Shown: piece by piece, positions 1-9,900 of the stretch
Layout of the letters: every line of letters begins with the position of its first letter
Numbering within the stretch: the first letter of the stretch is position 1
Assembly: GCA_023437305.1 (NCBI GenBank)
Contig: JAEZGN010000004.1
Location: forward strand, 1-64,000
Direction of reading: 5' to 3'
Origin: Bacteroidota bacterium
GTDB taxonomy: Bacteria; Bacteroidota; Bacteroidia; Bacteroidales; Dysgonomonadaceae
DNA length: 64,000 bases
Made by a program: the position numbers and the translations under genes
Notes under the pieces: generated by a model
The model's database searches: none
What the model saw: only the letters and a program-made list of their open reading frames with translations
What the model was told of the DNA's origin: nothing

Positions 1-900
1 GTGAAAGACAGTCTTGGTAATATCAAAAGCCCGTATGACTGGACTGACACTTACGAACTGAACTATGACAATAAAGATATGAGAGCCGCAATGACAGATG
101 CCCTGAAATATTGGATAAATGATTTCAATATAGACGGATATCGCTGCGATATGGCTCATGAAGTACCTACCGATTTTTGGAATGATGTGCGCAAAACTTT
201 AGATAGTATCAAGCCTGTATTTATGCTCGCTGAGTCCGAAAATTATGACTTATTGGAACACGCTTTCGACGCAAACTACTCATGGGAGTTGATGCACATG
301 ATGGCTGATGTTAATAAAGGAACAAAGAATGCAGAAGATATTGCATCGTATATCCAAAAACTGGATACTATAATGTGTCCGGACGCTTATAAAATGCTCT
401 TCTTAACAAACCATGACGAGAACTCGTGGAATGGAACAGAGTTTGAGCGCTATGGAAAAGGTGTTGAAGCATTTGCAGTTCTTACCTATACCTTGAATGG
501 CATGCCAATGATATATACAGGTCAGGAAGTAGGGCTCAAAAAGCGCTTATCGTTCTTCGAAAAAGATATGGTTCCTTCGTGGGCAGAAAATAGCACTACA
601 CAGTTCTATAAGAAGCTAAACGAGCTAAAACATACACATCCTGCATTACAAGCCGGACAAGGCGGAACATTCAAGCGATATAATACTTCTGCGAATAAGG
701 AGCTGTTGATATATTCAAGAGAAAGAGTTGGTCAGGAAATAGTTGTAATGCTCAACCTTTCTAACAAAGACATCAAGTATACCAGCAATGACGCCATAGG
801 GCGTGGTAGCTATACTGATTATTTTGCGGGAGTAAATGTTCCGGAATTACCCCAGTCTCTAAAAGCATGGGAGTATAAAGTATTTGTAAGACCAAAATAA
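1..900 (+). CDS. GH13 alpha-amylase family glycosidase, C-terminal part (5' end outside window)
   Basis: Hydrolyses alpha-1,4 glucans, probably outside the cytoplasm or in the periplasm. The visible 299 residues contain the usual GH13 landmarks: GYRCDMAH with the nucleophile Asp near residue 50, MLAESEN with the acid/base Glu near 78, and FLTNHDEN with the transition-state Asp near 139. A C-terminal beta-sandwich follows from about 215 to the end. A GTG happens to sit at base 1, but the N-terminal half of the (beta/alpha)8 barrel, including motif I, is missing. The gene must therefore start upstream of the window. A hairpin terminator follows at 929-959. The family is certain; substrate specificity and localisation cannot be judged without the N-terminus. 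Confidence 0.9.
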   Translation: MKDSLGNIKSPYDWTDTYELNYDNKDMRAAMTDALKYWINDFNIDGYRCDMAHEVPTDFWNDVRKTLDSIKPVFMLAESENYDLLEHAFDANYSWELMHMMADVNKGTKNAEDIASYIQKLDTIMCPDAYKMLFLTNHDENSWNGTEFERYGKGVEAFAVLTYTLNGMPMIYTGQEVGLKKRLSFFEKDMVPSWAENSTTQFYKKLNELKHTHPALQAGQGGTFKRYNTSANKELLIYSRERVGQEIVVMLNLSNKDIKYTSNDAIGRGSYTDYFAGVNVPELPQSLKAWEYKVFVRPK

Positions 901-928
901 TCAGAACTTCTTATATTTATTCACAAAG

Positions 929-959
929 AAAGCTTAAGAGGAAACTTTTAAGCTTTTTT
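929..959 (+). terminator. Rho-independent terminator of the amylase gene
   Basis: A 12-bp stem (AAAGCTTAAGAG against CTTTTAAGCTTT, one G-T pair) closes a GAAA tetraloop and runs into a T tract. It starts 29 bases after the amylase stop codon. Confidence 0.75.
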
Positions 960-1091
960 CTTGTCTATAAGCATATAATACAAAAACTCTGTGTTGCTCT
1001 TTTTACTCTGTGATAAAAAAACAGATAAGAGCGAATGCAATAATAATTCCTTTTTGTAATTTACATAGAAGAAAAAACTACCAAAACAAAA

Positions 1092-1113
1092 GGGTTACCC
1101 ACACGGCTAACCC
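1092..1113 (-). terminator. Terminator downstream of gldN
   Basis: Read on the minus strand, GGGTTA pairs with TAACCC around a 10-base loop. It is followed by TTTTGTTTT. It lies about 35 bases past the gldN stop and probably ends the gldKLMN transcript. The stem is short. Confidence 0.55.
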
Positions 1114-1147
1114 CTTCAATGCTGTTATATACAAATAAATTTATATT

Positions 1148-2020
1148 TTAGTTCTTTTGGTGAGCTGTAGCTACAGCATCGAAACGAGATTGAACAAAGT
1201 CAAGTTCGCTTTCAATACGCTTACGTTCGTTCGTTAGACTTTCAGTAGTCGTAAAATATTTAGCTAAGTCTCGTACTCCTACACGATATATACATCCTCT
1301 ATAATATCTATTTCTGAAGATATCATAAAAAGAAGCATTACTCAATACAGGCGAAACATTTGCCACTGCAACCGGAGAGATAGCTCTTGCAAGATACACA
1401 CTAATATCATTAAACATCACCCAAAACATTGGATACTCTCTTCCTCTGTCGCAAATTACAGGACAGATTGCCTCTACACGCACGTCACCTTTACCTGTAG
1501 CAATATCATAATACCATTTTTCCTTTACAAGGTAGCAAGTAATTTGCATATTCGCCAGGTCTTCCCTTTTTATAGCAAGCGTACGATTGTCATTTACTGT
1601 ATATCCAATTCTGTTCTGATCCATCACCTCTTTTGCAGTAAATTTACTATCATCGTTGAAGTCGGGTTGATCTTCGAATTTATATGCGGCAATTGTATTA
1701 TCTGATAAAAGATTAATCAGAAGAGAAAATAAATTCGCACGTTTTTCGGTTGACACTGTTGGGTAAAATAACGATTCATTACCCTCTACATCATATACTT
1801 CTCTGTATATATCTCTAGTCCAAGTAGCGGACGAATAATCGTTCATCGAATTCTCCATAAGAAATAGTTCTCTGGACGAAATCTCTGTGATCATGTCTTC
1901 TGTAGAAGATGTGATAGGCGCACCATTCATCATTCTGAATGCATTATTTGCCGAGTTTTGTGCAAAGAGTGAACTTGCAGCAAGCAGTCCACCCAACATT
2001 AATGAAACAACATATTTCAT
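1148..2020 (-). CDS. gldN: GldN/PorN, type IX secretion/gliding ring component
   Basis: Periplasmic partner of the GldK/PorK ring under the outer membrane. It is needed for type IX secretion and, where present, gliding. The 290-residue protein begins with a clear signal peptide (basic start, hydrophobic stretch, Ala-Gln cleavage site near residue 21). The core contains the family's WTRDIYREVY region and the repeated statements of aromatic and acidic residues typical of GldN. It is the last gene of gldK-L-M-N, 21 bases after gldM. Length fits the family (about 290-350 residues). Function is by family and by the intact gene order. Confidence 0.92.
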   Translation of the reverse strand: MKYVVSLMLGGLLAASSLFAQNSANNAFRMMNGAPITSSTEDMITEISSRELFLMENSMNDYSSATWTRDIYREVYDVEGNESLFYPTVSTEKRANLFSLLINLLSDNTIAAYKFEDQPDFNDDSKFTAKEVMDQNRIGYTVNDNRTLAIKREDLANMQITCYLVKEKWYYDIATGKGDVRVEAICPVICDRGREYPMFWVMFNDISVYLARAISPVAVANVSPVLSNASFYDIFRNRYYRGCIYRVGVRDLAKYFTTTESLTNERKRIESELDFVQSRFDAVATAHQKN

Positions 2021-2041
2021 AGGATGTGTATTTTGTGTTAA

Positions 2042-3610
2042 TTAATTAATTCTAACTTCCATTGGGTATAAATCTCTTTCTATACCATCGGGCCCTTTTG
2101 CTTTTATTCCTGATATTATTAAAATTGTACCTCTAGTCATTCGTCGCATTTGTTCTATCTGACGCGGTGAAAAATTAGCACCACTCGACATTTCGGGTGT
2201 TACATTCCCCATAGCATCCACAGACATTGTTCTGAAGCTCAAAACCTGAAATGGAATATTCAGAATACCATCATCGATAGAAGCTTTTATACCCTGTGTA
2301 CCGAGTAGTATAGATCTGGCTATAACACCTTTTCTAAATACTTTCGGTGCACCGTTCTGGTCTGTATATGAAATAAACGCTAATGGTTCCGGCAATGGGC
2401 GGATCCTCAACTCTTTTCTTGCTATGAATTGTTGTGCTCCATTCACCCTTGCAGATACAGAAATAATAAATTTCTGTCCTATTTGGGATGGAGAAGGCAC
2501 TGCAACCCAATCTTTGCCCGAAGGAGTTAATGTTCCTCCACTTACCACTGTAGCCTGTACATCCTGACTGGCTACACCCGGCACAGCAATAGTCAGCATA
2601 TTCTGAACTCCGGCATATAGCACATCCATCCAGAATGGCGCTACTGTGGCCATAGGTTCCATTACTGTATATTCCTGAGAAAAATTACGTTTTACAGGCA
2701 ATCCGCTTCTATCCATAAGTTCGATAAATCCATCAAATTTATATGTACCGGAAGCACCTGTACCTACTTCATACAAACCATTTTTTTCAGCCGGTAACTC
2801 TTTACCATTTATAACGATACGAGGTCGTTGTGTTGTATCTACTGCCGCCATTATAATATTGGCTTTGTAAGGTATACCTTTCATCACCATATTTGACTGC
2901 GGAACAACAAACGCGCTCAGTTCATTCACTCGAATATCTTTCAAGTCGATATTTTTAGAAAGATCATTCAAAACTTCTCCTTCTGCCTGCTTTATATTCA
3001 TTTGCAGTTCCGATAGGAAAGTTAAAACAGCAATACTTGGCATCCCGTCAAAAGACGAAGCTATCCAATCTTTATGATCCTTTTTCGCTCTTGCAGAAGG
3101 CTCTGTAGACAAAGTACTGCTTACAATCTTACGTTTGCTCTCATCGGGAATCTGTGCAACCATAGCTTCCCTATAAGCATCCAATATCCTTTTTAGCTTC
3201 TTGCCCTGACCACCCACCGGTGAAATCATTACCTCGGAAGAAGCATCGAGATTATCTTTCGACTTTAAATTATTTACATCAGCATCGGCTCCATCGCTCT
3301 TCTTTGCAATCTCCAGTTTCAAATATTGCAAATAATCGAAAATGGAATCGGTTTTAGCCTTTACACTCTGTGCTCTGGTATATGAGTCTTGAGTTTTTTC
3401 TCTGTTAGTCTCATAAGAAGCAGCTATGTCTGCGTATATCTGTTTATTTCTCTCATCTGTGACAGTGATAGACTCCTGAATATTATCATTAATCATCACA
3501 AATCCATCCAACACCTCGGTAGAAACATTTAGAGCCAGCATCGCAATAAACACCAGATACATGAGATTAATCATCTTCTGCCTTGTCAATTGCCCTTTAC
3601 TTAAAGCCAT
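2042..3610 (-). CDS. gldM: GldM/PorM, type IX secretion motor-coupling protein
   Basis: Inner-membrane protein that, with GldL, forms the proton-driven motor of the type IX secretion system. Its periplasmic shaft reaches the GldK/GldN ring. The 522-residue sequence has one N-terminal membrane helix (about residues 14-34, MINLMYLVFIAMLALNVSTE). It is followed by a long helical region (about 40-220) and beta-rich domains to the C-terminus, the GldM arrangement. It lies between gldL (53 bases upstream) and gldN. Start is supported by the conserved basic stretch just before the membrane helix. Confidence 0.94.
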   Translation of the reverse strand: MALSKGQLTRQKMINLMYLVFIAMLALNVSTEVLDGFVMINDNIQESITVTDERNKQIYADIAASYETNREKTQDSYTRAQSVKAKTDSIFDYLQYLKLEIAKKSDGADADVNNLKSKDNLDASSEVMISPVGGQGKKLKRILDAYREAMVAQIPDESKRKIVSSTLSTEPSARAKKDHKDWIASSFDGMPSIAVLTFLSELQMNIKQAEGEVLNDLSKNIDLKDIRVNELSAFVVPQSNMVMKGIPYKANIIMAAVDTTQRPRIVINGKELPAEKNGLYEVGTGASGTYKFDGFIELMDRSGLPVKRNFSQEYTVMEPMATVAPFWMDVLYAGVQNMLTIAVPGVASQDVQATVVSGGTLTPSGKDWVAVPSPSQIGQKFIISVSARVNGAQQFIARKELRIRPLPEPLAFISYTDQNGAPKVFRKGVIARSILLGTQGIKASIDDGILNIPFQVLSFRTMSVDAMGNVTPEMSSGANFSPRQIEQMRRMTRGTILIISGIKAKGPDGIERDLYPMEVRIN

Positions 3611-3663
3611 TTTGTATTCTCTTCTTTAGGTTTCTAATTCTGTTTTCTCTTTCTCCGATTAAT

Positions 3664-4548
3664 TTAGAATTTAGGTTGGTTTGGATTATTATTAGTTGTC
3701 ATAGCTTGTAATAAACGAGCATATACATTGTTCAAAGCCTCAATATGTTTTGTCATTTTCGCAGACTCTTCTCTGAACATGTAACTATCACCAATAGCCC
3801 CATCATATAAATTCTTCATTCTTGCCAAACTATCATTGATATATCTGATAGCCGACATTTGTTCAGTTATAGTCTGTAATTGTGCATTAAATACATCATT
3901 CAAACCGCTCACATTTTGATTCAATGTAGTTAGATTGTCTACAAAACCATTTGTTTCGGTGATTTGATTATATGCTTTCAATAGTTTTTGGGAAGCCTCA
4001 TTCAGCGAGTTTATCGTAATGGAGAATTCTTCCAAATTTTGAGCCGTATCGGCTACACTTTGTCCATAATCTGCCGAACCTGTACGAGCTGCAGAAGGTT
4101 GTCCAGTAGAAGATGAAGAAGATGAGCTACCGCCAGAAACAGCAGTCACTCCATTTCCTGCTGAAGCACCCGAGCCTCCAAGAACAACTACCGAAGAGCC
4201 GGAAACTCCGGAGGATTTCATAGAATCTCCGGATTTCCTTGCCTCTGCTAGTTTTATATTAGAAGGGGATTCATCATATCCAACCCCACTTACTATAACT
4301 CCTGACAAAGCATTCGCCCCGACTTCATCACTGGATGCAGATGAATAGTCAAACCCTGCAGCGATAAAAACAATAACCTCGACAATCATTCCGATCATCA
4401 AAACTTCATTTCCACCCTGTACATGCATAATTTTAAACATTGCCCCTAGGATAACTACAGCAGCACCCCAACTATAAAGAATATTAAACAATGTCTGTCC
4501 TTTTTTGCTTGCAATAAATCGTCTAAAACTATGCCATGCTTTTCCCAT
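3664..4548 (-). CDS. gldL: GldL/PorL, type IX secretion motor protein with Ser/Gly-rich linker
   Basis: Inner-membrane stator-like partner of GldM. The 294 residues hold two membrane helices (about 19-40 and 48-66). Glu residues lie in NEVLMIG and in IVEVIVF; a membrane Glu in this region is known to be essential in characterised GldL/PorL. A C-terminal cytoplasmic coiled region spans about 165-290. Between them, residues of roughly 105-155 are a low-complexity Ser/Gly/Ala stretch including seven Ser in a row. I do not know this as a usual GldL feature. The gene is 26 bases downstream of gldK and 53 upstream of gldM. Confidence 0.93.
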   Translation of the reverse strand: MGKAWHSFRRFIASKKGQTLFNILYSWGAAVVILGAMFKIMHVQGGNEVLMIGMIVEVIVFIAAGFDYSSASSDEVGANALSGVIVSGVGYDESPSNIKLAEARKSGDSMKSSGVSGSSVVVLGGSGASAGNGVTAVSGGSSSSSSSTGQPSAARTGSADYGQSVADTAQNLEEFSITINSLNEASQKLLKAYNQITETNGFVDNLTTLNQNVSGLNDVFNAQLQTITEQMSAIRYINDSLARMKNLYDGAIGDSYMFREESAKMTKHIEALNNVYARLLQAMTTNNNPNQPKF

Positions 4549-4574
4549 TTTGAAAGCTCTCTTAAAAATTATTT

Positions 4575-6737
4575 TTAATAGAATTTACCCCTTTCATCAA
4601 AGCTCCATGTTCTTACACATCTGAAACCAATAAATGAACGGCCTTTATCTTGGAATTCGACAGAACGATCTCCGGATTTTACCGTAGAATCTTTCCATGA
4701 ACCACCTTTTACAATTTTACGTTTCAACACTCTTGGATCTGCAAGTACTGCTCTATAGCTAAAGTCTGGATTAGCCTCGTCAGCCATACGGTCTACAGAT
4801 TCCGTAAATGTCGTAGATGTCCATTCTGCTGCATTACCTGCCATATCGTAAAGTCCAAAACGATTAGGCAAGAAGCTTGCCACAGGGGACATTAAGTCTT
4901 TTAAATCTTTCGATGCTCTAAAATTAGCATGAGCCAGACCGTCCGTTGTATGAGTTTTATCCGAATACCATGGATAAGCCAATTCCGAACGACCGTTTCT
5001 TGCTGCAAATTCCCATTCAGCTTCTGTCGGTAAACGATATCCTTCGAAGCCTTCTATTTTGCATTTTTTATCAGCTAAATAGCGATCTGTGCGCCAAGCA
5101 CAGTAAGCATCGGCTTGTTCCCATGATACACCTACCACAGGATGATTATCATAAGCCTTATCATTAAAATATTTTCCTACATATTGTTCACTCTTAGCAT
5201 TAGCAAAGTCTGTCATCCATGCCATCACGTCTGGATAAACATTTACAATATATGTATTTGTAAAATCGATTTTATCCCCGTGAGATGATCTTGCTAATGT
5301 TTCGCGAATAATATCCCCCCTTTGATTTACATAAGCCGTATCTTTGGATATAACTATAGAACGTGCATCACCCTCTTTTAGTTTTGCCAAAAACGCATTA
5401 TAGCTTTTTACGTCAAACCAATCATACTTAAAATTCAAAGCAGTATTTATCAAACCGGACTTATCTGCGGCATAAGGATTTCCTCCTATCACGCTGCTTA
5501 TTGCAGCCTGTTCACGTTGAGTCGGATTTTTCCAAGGAATTGGCTTACTCCAGTTCAAACGCTGACCAACAGCACTGTTTTGATCTTCCGGTCTTACTAA
5601 AACTTTAAACGTAGGATCTCCGCCATATGCCGGATCAGCCAAACGTTCTCTGATAATAGAGTCACGTACCCAGTATACAAACTCACGATATTGCTTATTT
5701 GTTACTTCGGTTTCATCCATCCAAAATGGACTAACGGCAACAAGCTTACGAGGCACTTCATCTCCCCATAGAGGATCAATACCTGTACCTAATTCGATAT
5801 TACCCCCCGGAACAAGAACCATATTGTCACAGGCACGGGCTATATTGTAAGGTAAGCGCAATCGTGTTTCAATAGCAGGATCAATATATTTGGGATTTGT
5901 AAACTTATAAGTTACGCCTAGAGTTGCCTGAGCTAGCCCGTTATTACTTTTATCTCCTTTTTGTCCATCAAAAGTATCACTAAGTAAAACAACTCGTCCT
6001 TCTCCAAATATTTGCCAGTTTCTGGTTAAATTAAAGCCTAGATTCAAACCACCGCTTCCGCCAAAGAAAGTACCCTGAAGAGTTCCTCTATGAGCAAAGC
6101 GCTGATACATACCTACACCCACAAAAGGGTTTATTTCGAACTTACGTTCAGGCTTATATCCTCCTATAAGATTGAGAAAATTTAACTGCACATCTCCAGT
6201 TATACTCATATAACGTAAATGTTGCATATAATATTGTTCGTTTGGTTGATATTTTGTAGGATGCCAAACCGGCACTCCACTAGCATCAACAGCATCGTAC
6301 ACATAATCAACACCTTCAACCCAACCCATATAATCCCAGGCAGGATCTTTAGTCAACATTTTTAAACCTTCACCATTCGTACCATGTTTCCACCACTTAT
6401 CGTAAATCCCGCTCCAGCCATCATTGAAGCCGTGAAGGCTTCCTCCTGATATCTGAGCACGGAGAGTAATTAGTGTACTCATCCGACGACCAACCGTAAG
6501 TGTCGGCGCAAAGGTTATTCTACTAGAAAATGATGTCCTATTCCAAGCCACACCATTATCATCCTCACCCACATACAATTGGGCACCTCCTCCAATGGAT
6601 ATAAACCACACTGGATCTTTTAACAAATATTCATTTCGGGAAGGAACTGAATATTGCTCTGAGTTTCCACTCTGAGCATAAGAAACTATTGACACACAGA
6701 GCAATAGTAGTGAAGTCAGTAAAGTTTTTTTGTTCAT
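4575..6737 (-). CDS. gldK: Outer-membrane beta-barrel fused to GldK/PorK (type IX secretion ring protein)
   Basis: The C-terminal part, about residues 295-720, is the formylglycine-generating-enzyme-like domain of GldK/PorK. It carries the blocks MVLVPGGNIELG, FWMDETEVTNKQYREFV, HPVVGVSWEQADAYCAWR, RLPTEAEWEFAARNG, GNAAEWT and KGGSW. This domain forms the periplasmic ring with GldN. Known GldK/PorK are lipoproteins of roughly 450-490 residues. This protein is 720 residues and has no lipobox: the leader ends in SYAQS, a signal peptidase I type site. It carries about 265 extra residues (25-290) that alternate hydrophobic and polar residues and end in barrel-like strands such as FGEGRVVLLSDTF and AQATLGVTYKFTN. 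I read this as an OmpA-like outer-membrane barrel fused in frame. It heads the gldKLMN operon. Confidence 0.88.
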   Translation of the reverse strand: MNKKTLLTSLLLLCVSIVSYAQSGNSEQYSVPSRNEYLLKDPVWFISIGGGAQLYVGEDDNGVAWNRTSFSSRITFAPTLTVGRRMSTLITLRAQISGGSLHGFNDGWSGIYDKWWKHGTNGEGLKMLTKDPAWDYMGWVEGVDYVYDAVDASGVPVWHPTKYQPNEQYYMQHLRYMSITGDVQLNFLNLIGGYKPERKFEINPFVGVGMYQRFAHRGTLQGTFFGGSGGLNLGFNLTRNWQIFGEGRVVLLSDTFDGQKGDKSNNGLAQATLGVTYKFTNPKYIDPAIETRLRLPYNIARACDNMVLVPGGNIELGTGIDPLWGDEVPRKLVAVSPFWMDETEVTNKQYREFVYWVRDSIIRERLADPAYGGDPTFKVLVRPEDQNSAVGQRLNWSKPIPWKNPTQREQAAISSVIGGNPYAADKSGLINTALNFKYDWFDVKSYNAFLAKLKEGDARSIVISKDTAYVNQRGDIIRETLARSSHGDKIDFTNTYIVNVYPDVMAWMTDFANAKSEQYVGKYFNDKAYDNHPVVGVSWEQADAYCAWRTDRYLADKKCKIEGFEGYRLPTEAEWEFAARNGRSELAYPWYSDKTHTTDGLAHANFRASKDLKDLMSPVASFLPNRFGLYDMAGNAAEWTSTTFTESVDRMADEANPDFSYRAVLADPRVLKRKIVKGGSWKDSTVKSGDRSVEFQDKGRSFIGFRCVRTWSFDERGKFY

Positions 6738-6777
6738 TTGTTTTGTATCAGTTATAGTAACTATATATCAAGTGAGG

Positions 6778-6785
6778 CAAAGATA
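6778..6785 (-). promoter_or_regulatory. Candidate -7 element for gldKLMN
   Basis: On the minus strand TATCTTTG matches the Bacteroides -7 consensus TAnnTTTG, 40 bases upstream of the gldK start. I see no good TTTG -33 box, so this rests on one element. Confidence 0.45.
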
Positions 6786-6871
6786 ATATTTTTTTTTGAA
6801 TATATATTTATTTTCTTATCAAATAATCACTTAACTATATAAAGGATTGAGCTTTGTGCATTCATAAAAAT

Positions 6872-6905
6872 AAAAGAGGGGATTCTTAAAAATCCCCCCT
6901 CTCAG
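6872..6905 (-). terminator. Terminator of nifJ
   Basis: On the minus strand a GC-rich hairpin (GAGGGG...ATT against AATCCCCTC) is followed by TTTTATTTTT. It starts about 20 bases after the nifJ stop. Confidence 0.8.
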
Positions 6906-6923
6906 CGATAATATTTGTTAATT

Positions 6924-9900
6924 TTATAATTCTTTCGTTTCGTCAAATTTACCAAAACTACTATTAGCTAAACGCTGATAACTATTATATCTCCACATTG
7001 CATTGTTCTGCGCTGCTTCATATAGTTCTGAAGCTTCAGATGGATTTGATTTTTGTAGAGATGTATAGCGAACCTCATTACCCAAGAATGCTTGGAATTT
7101 AGACCAGTCAGGCTCTTTACTATCCATAATGAATGGATTTTTGCCTTCCTCTTCCAACATCGGGTTGTAGCGCCATAGATGCCAGTATCCGCAAGCAACT
7201 GCTGCTTTTTCTTCATCCTGTGCATGTCCCATTCCTTTTCTCAGACCATGGCTGATACAAGGAGAGTAAGCAATAACCAAAGATGGACCTTTATATTCTT
7301 CAGCTTCTTTGATCGCTTTCAGACATTGTCCTTGATTAGCTCCCATCGCAATCTGCGCTACATATACATAACCGTATGTAGTAGCTATCATACCCAAGTC
7401 TTTCTTGCGAATCTTCTTTCCTGCTGCAGCAAATTTAGCAACTGCTGCTATCGGTGTAGATTTAGAAGACTGACCTCCTGTATTAGAGTACACCTCTGTA
7501 TCCAATACCAGAATATTGATATCCTCGCCTGTAGCCAACACATGATCCAATCCGCCGAAACCTATATCATATGCCCAACCGTCGCCACCAAATATCCAGA
7601 TAGAACGCTTGATAAGATATTGTTTCAATGAATATATCTCTTTGCAGTAGTCACATTTATCTTTCTCTACTTCGAGTAATGGCAACATTGCAGCTGTAAG
7701 TTCTTTTGTCTTGTCAGCCTCATCTTTATTTTCTACCCATTCTTTGTATAGAGCTTTTATTTCAGGCGAACATTTATCGCAATCCTGAGCTTGGTTCATC
7801 AGTTTTTCGAGTCTGTTACGCATAGTAATATTAGCTAAGGCAAAACCAAGACCATACTCTGCATTATCTTCGAATAGTGAATTAGCCCATGCCGGCCCTT
7901 TACCTTCTTCATTCTTACGGTATGGAGTAGATGGGGCTGAACCACCATATATTGATGTACAACCTGTTGCGTTAGCAATCAACATACGATCGCCGAACAA
8001 TTGAGTCACAAGCTTGATATATGGAGTTTCTCCACAACCAGAACATGCGCCTGAGAACTCAAACAGAGGAGTTGCAAACTGAGAGTTCTTCACATTCAAT
8101 TTAGTATCAATAAGGTGAGCCTTGCTTGTTACATTCTTGACCATGAAATCCCAGTTGTCTTGTTCAGGGAATTGTGATCCGATCTCAACCATTGTAAGAG
8201 CAGAGTTTCCTTTCTTACCCGGACATATATCAGCACAGTTACCACAACCAAGGCAGTCTAGCACATCCACTTGAATACGGAAGCCCATACCATCAAATTG
8301 TTTACCCTGTGCTTTCAACAAAGTAACATCACCCGGAAGTTTAGCTTGCTCCTCTGCGTCCAAAACAAACGGACGTATAGTAGCATGAGGACAAACATAA
8401 GCACACTGGTTACACTGTATACAGTTTTCGGCATCCCATACAGGTACAAAAGCAGCAACACCGCGTTTTTCGTACTCTGTAGTACCATGATCCCATGTAC
8501 CATCTTCACGACCTAAAAAAACAGATACAGGAAGATCATAGCCACGTTGTGCATTTATTGGACGAACTACGTTTTTGATAAACTCAGGAGCGTCATCTTC
8601 TTCAGGTTTACCTATTACGATATTTGCCCATTCTGCCGGAACTTCAACTTTTTCAACTTCAATACCACGGTCAACCGCAGCATAATTTTTATTGATAACG
8701 TCTTCACCTTTACGACCGTATGATTTCACAATGAATTTTTTCATTTGTTCTACCGCAAGATCGTAAGGAATTACATTCGAGATCTTAAAGAATGCAGATT
8801 GAAGGATAGTATTTGTACGGCCACCAAGACCAATTTCTGTCGCAATCTGAGTTGCGTTGATGATATAGAAATTGATATTGTTGACTGCTAGATATTTCTT
8901 TACATTATCAGGAAGGTAGTTTCCCACTTCTTCTTTACTCCATACAGAGTTGAGAAGGAATGTTCCGTTTTTCTTCAAACCCTTAGTTACATCATACAAA
9001 TGTAAATAAGCAGGAACGTGACATGCCACAAAGTTTGGAGTATTTACCAAATATGTAGAACGGATAGGATTATCGCCAAAGCGAAGATGTGATGCTGTAA
9101 ATCCTCCTGACTTTTTAGAGTCGTAAGCAAAATATGCCTGACAATATTTATTGGTATTGTCACCGATGATCTTAACTGTATTTTTGTTTGCACCTACTGT
9201 ACCATCCGATCCAAGACCATAGAATTTAGCTTCATAAGTAGTATCATCTACAGAAACTTCTTCTTTAAGAGGTAATGATTTGAATGTAACATCGTCTACG
9301 ATACCGATTGTAAAATCGTTTTTAGGTAAGCTCATCGCCAGATTTTCGTACACAGACATAATCTGAGCAGGAGTAGTATCTTTAGAAGAAAGTCCATAAA
9401 TACCGCCAACAATTGTAGGAGCATCAGCCTTACCGAAGAAACAGTCTTTTACATCCATATATAATGGCTGTCCAAGAGCACCCGGTTCTTTTGTACGGTC
9501 AAGTACAGCTATTCTTGTTGCAGTTTTAGGAACTGCAGAAAGGAAAGCTTCTGCTTTGAATGGACGATAAAGGTGAACTGCAACTAAGCCCACTTTCTCA
9601 CCTTTAGCATTCAAGAAGTCTACAGTTTCTTTAATTGCTTCTGTTACCGAACCCATAGCTATAATAACACGGTCGGCATCTTCAGCTCCGTAATAATCAA
9701 ACAAGCCGTATTTACGTCCTGTTATCTTATTTATTTCTTCTAAATATTTTTCCACAATAGCAGGAACTGCATCGTAGAATCTATTAGCCGCTTCACGCGA
9801 TTGGAAATAAATATCATCATTTTGGGCAGTACCGCGAGTCACAGGATTTTCGGGATTCAATGCTCTATCACGGAATCCTTTAAGAGCCTCTTGGTTAACA

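Noticed and set aside
7179..7631. 150-codon plus-strand open frame opposite nifJ
   Set aside because: It lies wholly antisense to a well-conserved NifJ segment, with Cys/Phe/Ser-rich nonsense composition and no start context.
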